From: Bacillus glycinifermentans
GTDB taxonomy: Bacteria; Bacillota; Bacilli; Bacillales; Bacillaceae
NCBI RefSeq assembly: GCF_001042475.2
Contig: NZ_LECW02000015.1
Span: 124,001-188,000 of the forward strand
DNA: 64,000 nt
Direction: 5' to 3'
Shown: positions 8,654-18,356 of the stretch, piece by piece
How positions within the stretch are numbered: position 1 is the first letter of the stretch
Layout of the letters: each line of letters opens with the position of its first letter
The notes under the pieces: generated by a model
Databases searched by the model: none
Told to the model about the DNA's origin: nothing
The model's input: the letters and a program-made list of their open reading frames with translations, nothing else
Program-made: the position numbers and the translations under genes

Positions 8654-8934
8654 CTAGTCCAAATTTTGATCGATAGTCCCTTCAAAATAGTCATCACTGT
8701 TTCAGCCAACCCTTTTTCCAATTGCGTGGTGCCTTTATAATCCGAGGTGTCGAAATATTTTCCAGCCACATCTGTGGTGCTATCTATGTTTTCTTTATTG
8801 TGAGTTTGTGTTTCAGTGGTTACATTCTCTGTTTTAGCGCCGCTATCTAAAGATTGTTGAGAATCATATTCATTGTCTAATGAAGAAAATCTTTTGTAAT
8901 CATTCGGTCTGTCTGCTCCGTTTTTTTGAGTCAT
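8654..8934 (-). pseudogene. YozQ-like (DUF4025) small protein, frameshifted near the C-terminus
   Basis: Start ATG at 8934 behind GGAGTG. The central part reads AGKYFDTSDYKGTTQ then LEKGLAET, which matches the conserved core of YozQ-type Bacillus proteins. After GLAET the expected acidic tail appears only in the next frame (SDDYFEGTIDQNLD, stop at 8654-8656), so a small deletion shifted the frame. The annotated-frame tail is unrelated. Function of the family is unknown. Confidence 0.55.
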
Positions 8935-8943
8935 GTTACTCAC

Positions 8944-9597
8944 TCCATATTATTAGTTTGTCAGATGGGATTGAGGCAAAAACCTGTTTTGTTTTTTAGG
9001 ATCATCTGTTTTGAAAGCTGTTTTTAGTCTCAGGGTCATTTTTTATTTGTTCAATGCTTGAATCATTCTTTTTTACTCAATGGGTTTCACTCCTTTACAA
9101 AATGGAAATATCAACTCTTCTTATTCTGTCTGTTAAGATGGTATTCATTCGTTTTTTTTCGTTGACTCGTTCCCGTTCGTCAGTTGAGGCGGGTGTATAT
9201 GATCTGCGCATGACCGGAAAGGTCTTCGGGTTTTTGGCTTAACTAGAAGAATGGCCGCAGGATGAAGTGATAGAGGCCTCCCCCAAACATTGATTGCCCC
9301 ATTAAACGAGCAGGGAGCAGGAGATTTGATTATCCGTATGGTATTGGTGGAGATGTACAGTCATACTTGCAATCATTCTTTTTTGTATGTTTCGGCAGCC
9401 AGAGCCTTTTCTTATGGAGGATCTGGTTGAAATAAATCTGTTATTCGTTTATCGAATAGCTGGATATTGAATATAGTTATTTTTTTTATTTCAAACGCTG
9501 CAATAAAATATTTCTTATAAGAGTGTTGTAAAGTACTTTTAACAAGAGGAAATCCATTCTTTTTATGAACGAAAAGAATATGGAGGGAACGACGGCG
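8944..9597. other. 654-bp region without a supported gene
   Basis: AT-rich with short coding-like scraps. No RNA gene or clear promoter recognised. It precedes prpF, so the promoter of that gene should lie in the last ~150 bases. Confidence 0.4.
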
Positions 9598-10758
9598 ATG
9601 AGTAAACTGGGAAAACAAATCAAAATTCCGGCAATTTATATGCGAGGCGGAACAAGCAAGGGCGTCTTTTTTCTTAAAGAAGATTTACCAGCTGATCCAT
9701 CTGAACGCGATAAAGTTTTACTGCGTGTAATAGGCAGTCCGGATCCTTACGGTCAGCAGATCGATGGCATGGGGGGTGCCACATCGAGTACGAGCAAGGT
9801 GGTGATTGTTAGTAAGAGCAATCGTCCTGGATGTGATGTAGACTACCTGTTCGGACAGGTGGCCATAGGACAGCCGTTGGTTGACTGGAGTGGAAATTGC
9901 GGGAATCTTACTTCAGCTGTAGGTCCTTTTTCGATATATCGGGGTCTGGCAGATGCTCCGCAGGATGGCATGGCTGTCGTGAATATCTGGCAGGAAAATA
10001 TCGGGAAGAAGATCGTGGCGCATGTCCCGATGAAGGATGGAGAGGTGCAAGAGCTTGGAGATTTCGTACTGGACGGTGTCACTTTCCCTGCAGCGGAAAT
10101 AAAGCTTGAATTCCTTGATCCGGGTGCTGATGGGGGAAACATGTTTCCGACCGGGAATCCGATCGATATCATTCATGTCCCAGGTGTAGGAGAGGTGGAG
10201 GCTACCTTAATCAATGCTGGAAACCCTGCCATCTTTGTTTCGGCATCCTCGATGGGATTAACGGGAGCGGAACGGCAAGGAGATATCAACAGTGATGCGA
10301 ATCTATTGGCCCGTTTTGAAGCGATTCGGGCGCATGGCGCGGTGATTATGGATCTTGCAGAAAGCGTAGAGTACGCAATGGCCAAGCGACAGCACACGCC
10401 GAAAATTGCGTTTTTTGGAAAAGCGGCAAGTTACGCAACATCCGATGGAAAACAAATACGTGGAGAAGATATCGATATCATGGCACGGATCCTTTCCATG
10501 GGCAAGCTTCATCATGCCATGACCGGTACAGGCGCTGTAGCAATTGCTGCCGCAGCTGCGATACCGGGAACGATTGTCAGCAGGATTTTAGGGGGTACGA
10601 GGTCGGAGCTTCGCTTCGGTCATCCATCCGGCACTTTGAAAGTGGGGGCAGAAGCTGCTCATGATCATGGAGAATGGGTAGTGACGAAAGTTGCTGTGAG
10701 TCGAAGCGCCCGAAGATTAATGGAGGGTTCGGTTTTGATACCGAATCAGGAATATTAG
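9598..10758 (+). CDS. prpF: PrpF-family 2-methylaconitate cis-trans isomerase, 386 aa
   Basis: Family signature at the N-terminus: IPAIYMRGGTSKGVFF, then DPYGQQIDGMGGATSSTSK and the WSGNCGNLTSAVGPF segment carrying the conserved Cys. A second conserved block is NAGNPAIFV. PrpF enzymes interconvert 2-methylaconitate isomers so that the AcnD-type dehydratase can work in the methylcitrate cycle of propionate use; relatives isomerise other unsaturated acids. Start ATG at 9598 is favoured by GGAGGG ten bases upstream over the ATG at 9565. An aconitase-family fragment follows at 10810, consistent with a former prpF-acnD pair whose partner has decayed. A hairpin lies at 10766-10790. Confidence 0.85.
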   Translation: MSKLGKQIKIPAIYMRGGTSKGVFFLKEDLPADPSERDKVLLRVIGSPDPYGQQIDGMGGATSSTSKVVIVSKSNRPGCDVDYLFGQVAIGQPLVDWSGNCGNLTSAVGPFSIYRGLADAPQDGMAVVNIWQENIGKKIVAHVPMKDGEVQELGDFVLDGVTFPAAEIKLEFLDPGADGGNMFPTGNPIDIIHVPGVGEVEATLINAGNPAIFVSASSMGLTGAERQGDINSDANLLARFEAIRAHGAVIMDLAESVEYAMAKRQHTPKIAFFGKAASYATSDGKQIRGEDIDIMARILSMGKLHHAMTGTGAVAIAAAAAIPGTIVSRILGGTRSELRFGHPSGTLKVGAEAAHDHGEWVVTKVAVSRSARRLMEGSVLIPNQEY

Positions 10759-10765
10759 TACATAA

Positions 10766-10790
10766 AAGGGCTGCATGGATGGCAGCCCTT
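10766..10790 (+). terminator. Hairpin downstream of prpF
   Basis: AAGGGCTGC pairs perfectly with GCAGCCCTT. The T-run after it is weak. Confidence 0.55.
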
Positions 10791-10809
10791 ACGTTTACAC
10801 TTCAGTTAT

Positions 10810-11073
10810 TTGGAAATAACTGAATCTAAGTATTTGATCGTCGCTTCTTTGTCACCAGAAAAGAGAAAATATGAAAATATTTTCAAAGTTAATCAACGGT
10901 GGAACTCTTTAGAGGTAGGAGAAGATCTGGATTATGAATGGAATACCGATTCAAACTATATAAAAGAACCCGCCTTTCCTTCAAAACTTAGAAGTGGAAG
11001 CTGCTCTGATTCAATCGATCAAGAGGGGGCTCGTGCATTGGTTGTACTTGGGGATTCAATCACAACCGATTGA
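10810..11073 (+). pseudogene. Aconitase-family fragment (AcnA/AcnD type)
   Basis: The frame carries KRKYENIFKVNQRWNSL, then YEWNTDSNYIKEPAF and finally LVVLGDSITTD. These match the consecutive blocks around the domain 3-4 linker of aconitases (ExIF..N.RWN, Y.W...STYI..PPF, GDSVTTDHISPAG). The frame ends exactly where DHISPAG should follow, and the Fe-S cysteine domains are absent. Because it sits directly after prpF it was probably acnD (2-methylcitrate dehydratase). It is non-functional. Confidence 0.65.
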
Positions 11074-11618
11074 TGCTTCGTCATTTTATAAGCGGTGCAA
11101 ATTAAAGGGATGGTGAGAGTGGGCTATCAAGATGCAATTCATATTCTCAATCAATTTTCAAGAGGGACAGTTGCTGAGTTTTGAAAATGAACAATCGCAC
11201 TTGTTAACGATTAGTTAGACAGAGCAGAGGAATTCAATAGTTGAAAAATGATTCCATCTTTAAAGGCGATATGAAAAAGCCGAACAATACGGGCGCATTC
11301 TAAAATGAACTTTGAAAATATCCAGCAAGAACCACCGATTCCGGTGGTTTTTTGATTTATTCCTGCATTGCGTTAATCTGAATCTCAAAAACAGGGTACA
11401 ACTTACTATTGATGCAGAATGGTTAGCAAATGGCAGAGCAGAACTTCAATATGTCCCTTGTATATTTTAGGTGATGAGATTCATTTCACATCATATTAAC
11501 CGGGTAATTTGTCATTATCAAGAAAAAACGGGACGGAAAAATAGGAGGAAAATATGTTGTTTTATGTATTTTAATAGAATATATTAATTTTCGTGACAAA
11601 TTTTCGAAAGAAGGATGT
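11074..11618. other. 545-bp intergenic region upstream of pectate lyase
   Basis: Contains a clean terminator at 11330-11353 (AACCACCG paired with CGGTGGTT, then T-run) and an AT-rich stretch before the pel start where its promoter must lie. No gene seen. Confidence 0.45.
11330..11353 (+). terminator. Rho-independent terminator
   Basis: Perfect eight-base stem AACCACCG / CGGTGGTT with a short ATTC loop followed by TTTTTT. Confidence 0.7.
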
Positions 11619-12932
11619 ATGATGATGAAAAAAAGTTTTTGTTCAATGGTGATGTTTGCTGCGCTTTTGGCCGGTTCTTCTCTGCCGGTGCAAGCAAGCG
11701 ACCTCGGTCATGAAGTGTTGGGGAAAAAAGACGGATGGGGGGCCTACGGGGAAGGAACCACCGGAGGAGCAAGGGCTTCAAAAGATCATGTTTATACGGT
11801 GACAAACCGTAAAGAGCTTATTGAAGCATTAGGCGGAAACAATAATAAAAACAGCACAAACAGCACACCGAAAATGATCTATGTGAAGGGCACGATCAAC
11901 CTCAGTGTTGATGATAAGAATAAACCTTTAGACTATGACGATTACAAAGATCCTAAATACAGCATCGAAGCGTATTTGAAAACTTACGATCCTAATAAGT
12001 GGGGGGAAAAAGAGCCGTCAGGAGCCCTTGAACAAGCAAGAGCCCGTTCAGAAGAAAGTCAAAAAGAGCACGTCGTGATTAACGTCGGATCAAATACGAC
12101 GATTATCGGCGAGGGAAATAATGCAAAAATTATCGGGGGCGGCCTGCATGTAAAAGATGCCGGCAATGTCATTATCCGAAACATTCAATTTGAAGATGCC
12201 TACGATTATTTTCCGCAATGGGATCCGAAAGACGGAAAAAACGGCAACTGGAACTCTGAGTATGACAACCTTGTCATTGAGAAATCTGCACATGTTTGGG
12301 TTGACCATTGCACATTTGACGACGGAAGCCGTCTTGACGAACAGACTCAGACATATTTCGGACGCGAATTTCAGCATCATGACGGATTGCTGGACGTGAA
12401 GAAAGAATCTGATTTTGTAACGGTTTCATATAATGTTTTCTCACATCATACAAAAAATACGCTCATCGGATCAAGCGACAGCAACAAAGCTGATGAAGGC
12501 CATTTAAGAGTGACATTCCATCACAACTTGTACGATAACATTAAGGAGCGTGCACCGCGTGTCCGTTATGGCCAAGTGCATCTATACAACAACTATTACA
12601 GAAGCGCTGAAAAAACGTACGAATACTCTTGGGGCGTAGGGTATTCTTCAAAAATTTATGCGGAAAGCAATTACTTTGACATGCCAAAAGGAACGAAGCC
12701 GGAGCAGCTGATGGAGGTCTTTAAAGGGAACGCGTTATATGAAAAAGACACGCTTTTGAACGATCAAAACAGCGTGACAAAGGTAAATGTGGTTGATTCT
12801 TACAATAAAGCCAACAGAACGTCTATCAAAAACACAGTGGGCTGGACGCCTAATCTGTATGAAAAAATCGATCCTGTTGAAAATGTTCCTGCCATCGTTC
12901 AAAAACAGGCGGGAGCAGGAAAATTGCAATAA
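11619..12932 (+). CDS. pel: Secreted pectate lyase, polysaccharide lyase family 1, 437 aa
   Basis: N-terminal signal peptide ending near VQAS, then DLGHEVLGKKDGWGAYGEGT, the exact family opening of Bacillus Pel. The parallel beta-helix core contains WVDHCTFDDGS and the HHDGLLDVK calcium-binding region. The catalytic-arginine segment is ERAPRVRYGQVHLYNNYY. The C-terminal GAGKLQ ending is also typical. The enzyme cleaves polygalacturonate by calcium-dependent beta-elimination outside the cell. Start is the ATG cluster at 11619 behind AAGAAGGATG. A terminator follows at 12970. The convergent arabinanase gene next door suggests a plant cell-wall degradation pair. Confidence 0.93.
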   Translation: MMMKKSFCSMVMFAALLAGSSLPVQASDLGHEVLGKKDGWGAYGEGTTGGARASKDHVYTVTNRKELIEALGGNNNKNSTNSTPKMIYVKGTINLSVDDKNKPLDYDDYKDPKYSIEAYLKTYDPNKWGEKEPSGALEQARARSEESQKEHVVINVGSNTTIIGEGNNAKIIGGGLHVKDAGNVIIRNIQFEDAYDYFPQWDPKDGKNGNWNSEYDNLVIEKSAHVWVDHCTFDDGSRLDEQTQTYFGREFQHHDGLLDVKKESDFVTVSYNVFSHHTKNTLIGSSDSNKADEGHLRVTFHHNLYDNIKERAPRVRYGQVHLYNNYYRSAEKTYEYSWGVGYSSKIYAESNYFDMPKGTKPEQLMEVFKGNALYEKDTLLNDQNSVTKVNVVDSYNKANRTSIKNTVGWTPNLYEKIDPVENVPAIVQKQAGAGKLQ

Positions 12933-12969
12933 ATGAATAAGGGACATGCCGCTGATACCGTTGATAAAT

Positions 12970-13000
12970 AGGTCGGATTTTTATAATCCGGCCTGCTTTT
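12970..13000 (+). terminator. Terminator after pectate lyase
   Basis: GGTCGGATT pairs with AATCCGGCC and is followed by a T-rich tract. Confidence 0.65.
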
Positions 13001-13197
13001 GTCGATAAGACACCGGCGATTAAGGTCTCCGTTGTCCAATCCGACAGCTTTTTCTTTCATGTTTTTGTTTTCAACACCAGTTCAATCGTTTTCTCATCTC
13101 CTTTTGTTCTTTCAGCTCCGGTAAGCCGCGTACATGCCTGTTATTTTTTGACTGAAAAACACAGATGTATAAATATCACCAAGGATTTTTGTATATA

Positions 13198-13232
13198 AAA
13201 AACCGAGCAACTATTTTCTGCTCGGTTTTTCT
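13198..13232 (-). terminator. Terminator of the arabinanase gene (likely bidirectional)
   Basis: AAAACCGAGCA and TGCTCGGTTTTT flank a short loop, with A-run and T-run on the two sides. It lies 13 bases beyond the abnA stop. Confidence 0.8.
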
Positions 13233-13244
13233 TTCGGTTTAGAA

Positions 13245-14195
13245 TCAATAATGCGGCCAGCCTTTGGAATCCCCATACAAATCATTGATTAACAGCTTGG
13301 AAACCCCATTATCAAGCGCGTCATAGCTATGCCTGATGATGATGTTACCGTTAAGTATATCCTCACCGCCCGGTCCCTTCCAGCGGATGTTTCCGGAATC
13401 GAGGATGGTGCCTCCGCCTTCTGTCATTTGCTTGCCGCTCTTGTCATAATAAGGTCCCGTAATCTTTGTTGAACTTCCGTAAGCAATTTTATAGGTGCTG
13501 TTAACACCCTTGCAGCATTTATCAAAGGAAACGAATAAATAATAGTAGCCGTTTTTATATGTAATAGTCGGTGCTTCAAGCGCTCCTCCATTCCTTGGTC
13601 TTGATGCGATGGAATAAAGTTTTCCTGTGGGTTTCATCGTGTTTTGATCAAGCCTCGTCAGCTTGATGCCGCTCCAAAATGAGCCAAAGGAAAGCCATGG
13701 ATTTCCTTCTTTATCAACCACCATGTCCGGGTCAATCGCATTATAGTTGTTAGAAGCTGTCGTCCTGGTAACCAGCCCGTCATCGCGCCAATTACCAGAA
13801 GAGATTCGGTCTGTTGATGCCAATCCGATCGCCGAAGTATTCGAGCCGAACGATGAGACTGCATAGTAAAGCCAGTACCGACCTTTGTAATAGCTGATAT
13901 CAGGAGCCCATTGATTTTGTTCATGCTTTGGCACGTATTTTTTCCACCATGATAATGGGGTTGAAAATATCGTTTGCGATGTACTCCAACTTTTTCCGTC
14001 TTGAGACTTGATGACGCGGATCCCTTTGCCAACCCCCGTACCGAATGTATACCATGTATTTCCTTCTTTAATCATGGAAGGATCATGAATGGTATTGTCG
14101 CCTTTTGTATCCCAAAAAGCTGCTGAAGCAGGTTCAGCTGCCAAAAAAATAAGCATAAAAGATAAAATAAAACCGGATATTATCGCCTTATGCAC
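13245..14195 (-). CDS. abnA: Secreted endo-1,5-alpha-L-arabinosidase, GH43, 316 aa
   Basis: Signal peptide ending ASAAF, then the five-bladed GH43 beta-propeller. The catalytic base region is HDPSMIKEGNTWYTFGTG. The second acidic residue lies in NNYNAIDPDMVVDKEGNPW, and the proton-donor Glu in GGALEAPTITYKNGYYYLF. C-terminal repeats match AbnA of B. subtilis in order and length (about 320 aa). It cuts internal alpha-1,5 links in arabinan. Start is a GTG with GAGGAGA about eleven bases upstream. It is convergent with pel, sharing an intergenic region of two terminators. Catabolite control is likely from family knowledge, but I did not identify a cre site with confidence. Confidence 0.92.
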   Translation of the reverse strand: MHKAIISGFILSFMLIFLAAEPASAAFWDTKGDNTIHDPSMIKEGNTWYTFGTGVGKGIRVIKSQDGKSWSTSQTIFSTPLSWWKKYVPKHEQNQWAPDISYYKGRYWLYYAVSSFGSNTSAIGLASTDRISSGNWRDDGLVTRTTASNNYNAIDPDMVVDKEGNPWLSFGSFWSGIKLTRLDQNTMKPTGKLYSIASRPRNGGALEAPTITYKNGYYYLFVSFDKCCKGVNSTYKIAYGSSTKITGPYYDKSGKQMTEGGGTILDSGNIRWKGPGGEDILNGNIIIRHSYDALDNGVSKLLINDLYGDSKGWPHY

Positions 14196-15004
14196 TCTGA
14201 CGTTTCTCCTCTCAATTTTTCGCTTTTTATAAAAACTCGGCCCTCCTGTGAAAAATAGAATTTCCTTACAAACCGCACTTTATTTTATCAAGCGTTTATA
14301 ATCCCTCAATCAGACATTGGCCTTATTTTCTAGTCCTGAACTGAATCTTAAAAACCAGAAAATAGTCATATTAATGTGTCAATCGATCAAATATAATTTT
14401 TTTCTGATTCTTTTCCGGGACGATTTATGACTTTGGAATTTATTTAACGGAATTTTCATGAAAATATATTGAAGCACTGCCTTAAAAAAGGAGGCGCAGT
14501 TTTCTGGATTAAGTACTGATCAATAATCGCGCCATCTGGATGGTCAAAATCGGAAAATACAAAATTATCCAGAGGTGAGAGGCGCTGGATGATAAGGGGC
14601 AGAGCAATGCAGAAAACGAAAAGACAAAAGGAGTTTGGCACTTTAAAAACGATATTTACTCCGTTAGCATTTTTCAAAGGTGATGATAAGATTGCCGCAT
14701 TTCTAGTTCAGGGAGTATACCCCCTGAACTCCCGATCTCTAGAGCTGGTCCGTTTAAAGGTTCCATTAATATAGATCGGTTATTAAGTAGAACGGGGGGA
14801 TAAAGGAAGTACTCCCTCGCTTCTCTTACCGAAAAAAACTGCTGAAAAAAAAACAGCCGGCTTTTAAACATTTTCTCCTGAAAATAATATAAATTCTCGA
14901 AAAGGGGACAAGGTTAACGTTCTTGATTTATCAATGGAAGCGGCTCAGCGACTGCTTTTTCCGCTGCCCCCCCAAGCCCGGATTCTACAGAAAGACCCGG
15001 GCTG
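14196..15004. other. 809-bp region without a supported gene
   Basis: The first 200 bases are the arabinanase promoter region. The remainder (14450-14900) holds overlapping short frames with no recognisable family and no convincing ribosome sites. Probably decayed sequence. Confidence 0.4.
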
Positions 15005-15442
15005 TTATTCGCCATCGTCATCGATAATGAGCTTATTTTCAATCGCCGCCGAAAGCACGATAAGCGTTGAAGAAAAACCGTACGGGCTGCATGAATCAAG
15101 AAAAGCGGTTAACGATTCCATCGATGCTGTGATGATTTTCATCATGAAGTTATACTCCCCGCTGATTCGGTACAATTCGATGACATCCGGAGAATTCGAG
15201 CAAAACGCCTGAAAATCCAGACAATTGTTTGTCTTAAATAGCACAAATGCCGTTACGTCTTTTCCGAGTTTTTTAGGCGCGAGAATCGCCTTGTAACCGG
15301 CAATGATTCCTTTTTCCTCAAGCTTGCGTATCCGTTCGGTTACGGCCGGTTGGGTCATCGCGATTTTCCGGCCGATTTCGGCAATCGGCATTCGCGCGTT
15401 CTCATGAAGCAGTGAGAGTATGTTCCTGTCGACGCTGTCCAT
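15005..15442 (-). CDS. Lrp/AsnC-family transcriptional regulator, 145 aa
   Basis: N-terminal winged helix-turn-helix (VDRNILSLLHENARMPIAEI, with RIRKLEEKGII as the recognition region) and a C-terminal RAM domain for ligand binding and oligomerisation (about 65-140, with the YRISGEYNFMMKI signature). Length is normal for the family. A strong AAGGAGG lies upstream of the ATG. It is divergent from an old-yellow-enzyme gene with a 151-bp spacer, so it probably controls that gene and itself. Family members respond to amino acids; the ligand here is unknown. Confidence 0.88.
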   Translation of the reverse strand: MDSVDRNILSLLHENARMPIAEIGRKIAMTQPAVTERIRKLEEKGIIAGYKAILAPKKLGKDVTAFVLFKTNNCLDFQAFCSNSPDVIELYRISGEYNFMMKIITASMESLTAFLDSCSPYGFSSTLIVLSAAIENKLIIDDDGE

Positions 15443-15593
15443 AAAGCATCCTCCTTAATTTTGTATGATGAAACTGCTTTTTTATCTTTAATATTAAAAA
15501 ATCTTCTTCATTATATCATGATTTATATATGTAAATTGCAGATCCAACCTTATAAAATGTTATTCAAAGATAAATTAAAGGAGTGGATTTCAT

Positions 15594-16595
15594 TTGATAA
15601 CTGCAAAATCACTTACCCTTGACACCCCGTTCACCATTGGCGGCAAAGAATTTCGCAATCGGCTCATTATGGCGCCCATGCAGCAGTACAAAGGCTCGCC
15701 GGAAGGTTATGCGACAGAACATCACATCCAGCATTACGCGAGAAGAGCAAAAGGTATCGGAATGGTGATCGTAGAGTCGACGGCTGTATCGGATAATGGC
15801 AGACTGTGGCCCAACGACATCGGCATTTATTCAGATCGCCACGCCGATGCACTGAAGAGAGTAACCGATGCCGTTCATGCCCAGGATACGCCGATATTCG
15901 TCCAATTATCCCACGGAGGAAGAAAGTCGGCACCTAACGTGACGAAGCGGCTGATTGCGCCGAGTGCAATCGCCTATGACGACTCATATGGAAAGCCGGC
16001 GGAATTGACAGTTTCCGAAATTGAGGCTCTCATTGAGAATTACCGAATGGCTGCCAGACGCAGCATTAAAGCGGGTTTCGACGGAATTGAGGTGCATGCT
16101 GCTCACGGATTTTTGATTCATCAGTTCTTGTCGCCGATCTCGAATCACCGAAGCGACGCATATGGAGGATCGCGCCTCGGCAGGATGAAATTTTTGAAAG
16201 ACGTGCTTGCTGCCATTCGTTCAGAAACCGGCCGCCATTATCCGGTTATCGTGCGGATCTCTTCGACCGATTACATCGAAGGCGGCTTAAATCCGCAGGA
16301 ACTGGCGATGATGCTCAAACCGCTCGCAGAGGATGGACTCCTTGACGCAGTTGACGTATCATCCGGGGGCCTGCTGCCGATTCAACCTGACGATATTCAT
16401 CCCGGGTACCAACTTCCAGACGCAGCCGTCATTAAGCAGCATCTTCAAATACCTGTGATCGCCGTCGGCAAAATCTATACACGCAGTTTTGCAGACCGGA
16501 TCATCAGGGACGGGCTGGCGGATGCCGTCGCGATCGGACGCCCGCTGCTGGAAGATCCCGATTTCGCGCAGAAAATGATTGGTTTAAAGGAGTGA
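15594..16595 (+). CDS. NADH:flavin oxidoreductase, old yellow enzyme family (YqiG/YqjM-like), 333 aa
   Basis: Complete TIM-barrel FMN enzyme. Visible motifs are RNRLIMAPMQQY near the N-terminus, the substrate-binding pair in HAAHGFLIHQFLSP, the SNHRSDAYGGS segment, and the C-terminal FMN-phosphate region AVGKIYTRSFADRIIRDG with AIGRPLLEDP. These enzymes reduce activated C=C bonds or nitro groups using NAD(P)H. Start is a TTG with AAAGGAG eleven bases upstream. The divergent Lrp-type gene is the probable regulator. The natural substrate cannot be told. Confidence 0.88.
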   Translation: MITAKSLTLDTPFTIGGKEFRNRLIMAPMQQYKGSPEGYATEHHIQHYARRAKGIGMVIVESTAVSDNGRLWPNDIGIYSDRHADALKRVTDAVHAQDTPIFVQLSHGGRKSAPNVTKRLIAPSAIAYDDSYGKPAELTVSEIEALIENYRMAARRSIKAGFDGIEVHAAHGFLIHQFLSPISNHRSDAYGGSRLGRMKFLKDVLAAIRSETGRHYPVIVRISSTDYIEGGLNPQELAMMLKPLAEDGLLDAVDVSSGGLLPIQPDDIHPGYQLPDAAVIKQHLQIPVIAVGKIYTRSFADRIIRDGLADAVAIGRPLLEDPDFAQKMIGLKE

Positions 16596-17060
16596 TCAAC
16601 GCTTGACAGGGGGAGAGTTTTTTGACTTCAAATTTTAATGTCACCAAAATACCCGTGCATTTATCTACCATTGACAAATATAAAAATAAGAAGAAATGTC
16701 GTGTGGTTTAAAACCGAAAGAAAAAGAATGTAACCCTCCATTATATACTTGAAATTCTATTCAATTAATACCGGGTTCCAAGCTATCCAAAAAGGCGATG
16801 ACCAAAATAAAGGTGTTCTCATGTTTTGTTTGGAAGTTTCCAATTTTATGTATATAAGTATGCCATGTCAATCATTTTTTGCTTCTGATCGTATTTTATT
16901 AATGTGCGGCTTGTAAAAAGTTAGAACTCATCTGACTATCAGTGAGTTCTATTTTTAAATTTTGGGAGGCAGGTTAGTAGAATATGGTTGTCACTAATGT
17001 TAGTATATATATGGTTATTTCTTGGCTGTAAGTAGGAACTTTTTTTAGTAGGTGAATTGT
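16596..17060. other. 465-bp intergenic region with one terminator
   Basis: No gene seen. A perfect hairpin at 16923-16956 followed by ATTTTT is the only clear element. Confidence 0.45.
16923..16956 (+). terminator. Rho-independent terminator
   Basis: AGAACTCA pairs with TGAGTTCT, then ATTTTT. It lies far (about 330 bases) from the upstream gene, so it may end a small transcript starting within the gap. Confidence 0.7.
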
Positions 17061-17543
17061 ATGGCAAAAAAAATGGCAAAAACAAATGCGGTTCGTTTGA
17101 TTGAACAGCAAAAAATCTCCTATGAGTTATTAAGTTACAAAACAGAAGCCGGGCAACCGGTAGATGGCATCACGGTTTCTGAAAAAATTGGTTATCCTTG
17201 CGAGTATGTATATAAAACATTGGTTGCAACAGCAGGAGCCAAGCATTATTACGTCTTTGTTGTACCCGTTGCAGAGGAATTAGATTTAAAAAAGGCGGCA
17301 AAGGTAATAGGTGAGAAGAAAATAGAAATGGTTGCCATGAAGGAACTTCTGGGGTTAACCGGCTATGTCCGCGGCGGCTGCTCGCCGATTGGCATGAAAA
17401 AATGGTTCCCGACATATATTGATGAAAGCGCAGAATCGCTTGATTTTATGATTGTCAGTGCAGGTAAAATCGGCATACAGCTAAAATTAGCTCCACAAGA
17501 TTTAGCTAAAGCATGCCATGCAAAATTTGCAGCAATCGTTTAA
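17061..17543 (+). CDS. ybaK: YbaK/EbsC-type Cys-tRNA(Pro) deacylase, 160 aa
   Basis: Single-domain YbaK protein: [19 protein letters not shown] at the N-terminus, the substrate-pocket residues in [14 protein letters not shown], the Lys-containing [17 protein letters not shown], and the conserved [19 protein letters not shown]. The family hydrolyses cysteine misloaded by prolyl-tRNA synthetase onto tRNA(Pro). Start ATG at 17061 is behind AGGTGA; a GTG at 17052 in frame is less likely. It is monocistronic, with a terminator-like hairpin about 180 bases downstream. Confidence 0.9.
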   Translation: MAKKMAKTNAVRLIEQQKISYELLSYKTEAGQPVDGITVSEKIGYPCEYVYKTLVATAGAKHYYVFVVPVAEELDLKKAAKVIGEKKIEMVAMKELLGLTGYVRGGCSPIGMKKWFPTYIDESAESLDFMIVSAGKIGIQLKLAPQDLAKACHAKFAAIV

Positions 17544-17723
17544 TCAAATATAACCCTTCTCTTAAAATACGATTCATACATATCGATATACTTGTTCAGA
17601 TGGCTCAACTTCCTTGTCAGAGCAGAGCTTTTTTTGCCCATAAATTTTTCAAAACGTCTTGAAAAAACATGAAAATAAGAATAGATTAGGAATAGATGAT
17701 ATATAAGGTGGAATTTTGATTAT

Positions 17724-17756
17724 GAAGCGTGAGACGCTGTCTGTTTCGCGCTTTTT
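17724..17756 (+). terminator. Terminator between ybaK and the secreted-protein gene
   Basis: AAGCGTGA and TTTCGCGCTT flank a short spacer and are followed by TTTTTTG. Confidence 0.6.
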
Positions 17757-17849
17757 TGTTTGAAAGATAAAACGGAATAGGGCCAATCTGCTCGACGCCT
17801 AAGAGGATAGATTAACAGCAGGTCAACTGTTTAGGAGGTTTTGAAACAC

Positions 17850-18305
17850 ATGAATAATAAACGGCGCGCTAAGCGATTCATCATGTTATTGGTGGTTGCC
17901 GGAATCACTTTCACAGGAATGTTTGTCTCAACGGGTAAAGCCGAGGCTGCTTGGTCAGGCTGGCAAACCAGGAGCGGATACACCGCAAAAGTGTATACAA
18001 ATGCCGCTGCTTATACGACAAAAGACCATTCCATTAAATGGAGAATCAAGAAGAGAGGCAATAAAAAGCTTTATTATAAAGCTTATATCTGCAAATGGAT
18101 AAACCGTGGCTTATATAGCGCGGGGAGTGTGTCGGGATCATTTAAATCCACCACCCCAATCAAAACATTTAAAGTGAAATCGGTCAGAAAAAAGCTGGGC
18201 AGCGGAACGTATATGGTCCGCGTAATCGTTTTCAAAGACTCCAAAAAGAAAAAAATGATCGGAAGCTTTAACTCTAAAAAAATTCGTATTACAGAAGGGA
18301 TTTAA
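17850..18305 (+). CDS. Small secreted basic protein of unknown function, 151 aa
   Basis: Signal peptide with an Arg/Lys-rich start, a hydrophobic core (FIMLLVVAGITFTGMFV) and a likely AEA cleavage site. The mature protein is strongly basic, beta-rich and has aromatic residues early (AWSGWQTRSGYTAKVYT), with two KKR/KKK-rich stretches later. I do not recognise the family; a cell-envelope-binding protein is possible from the charge. The ATG at 17850 is chosen for a secretion signal starting MNNKRR; AGGAGG lies twelve bases upstream and an in-frame TTG at 17841 is the alternative. Confidence 0.65.
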   Translation: MNNKRRAKRFIMLLVVAGITFTGMFVSTGKAEAAWSGWQTRSGYTAKVYTNAAAYTTKDHSIKWRIKKRGNKKLYYKAYICKWINRGLYSAGSVSGSFKSTTPIKTFKVKSVRKKLGSGTYMVRVIVFKDSKKKKMIGSFNSKKIRITEGI

Positions 18306-18356
18306 ATAAGGGGGCTTCCCTTGACTGAGAGGGAAGAATGGTGAATGACATGAATT

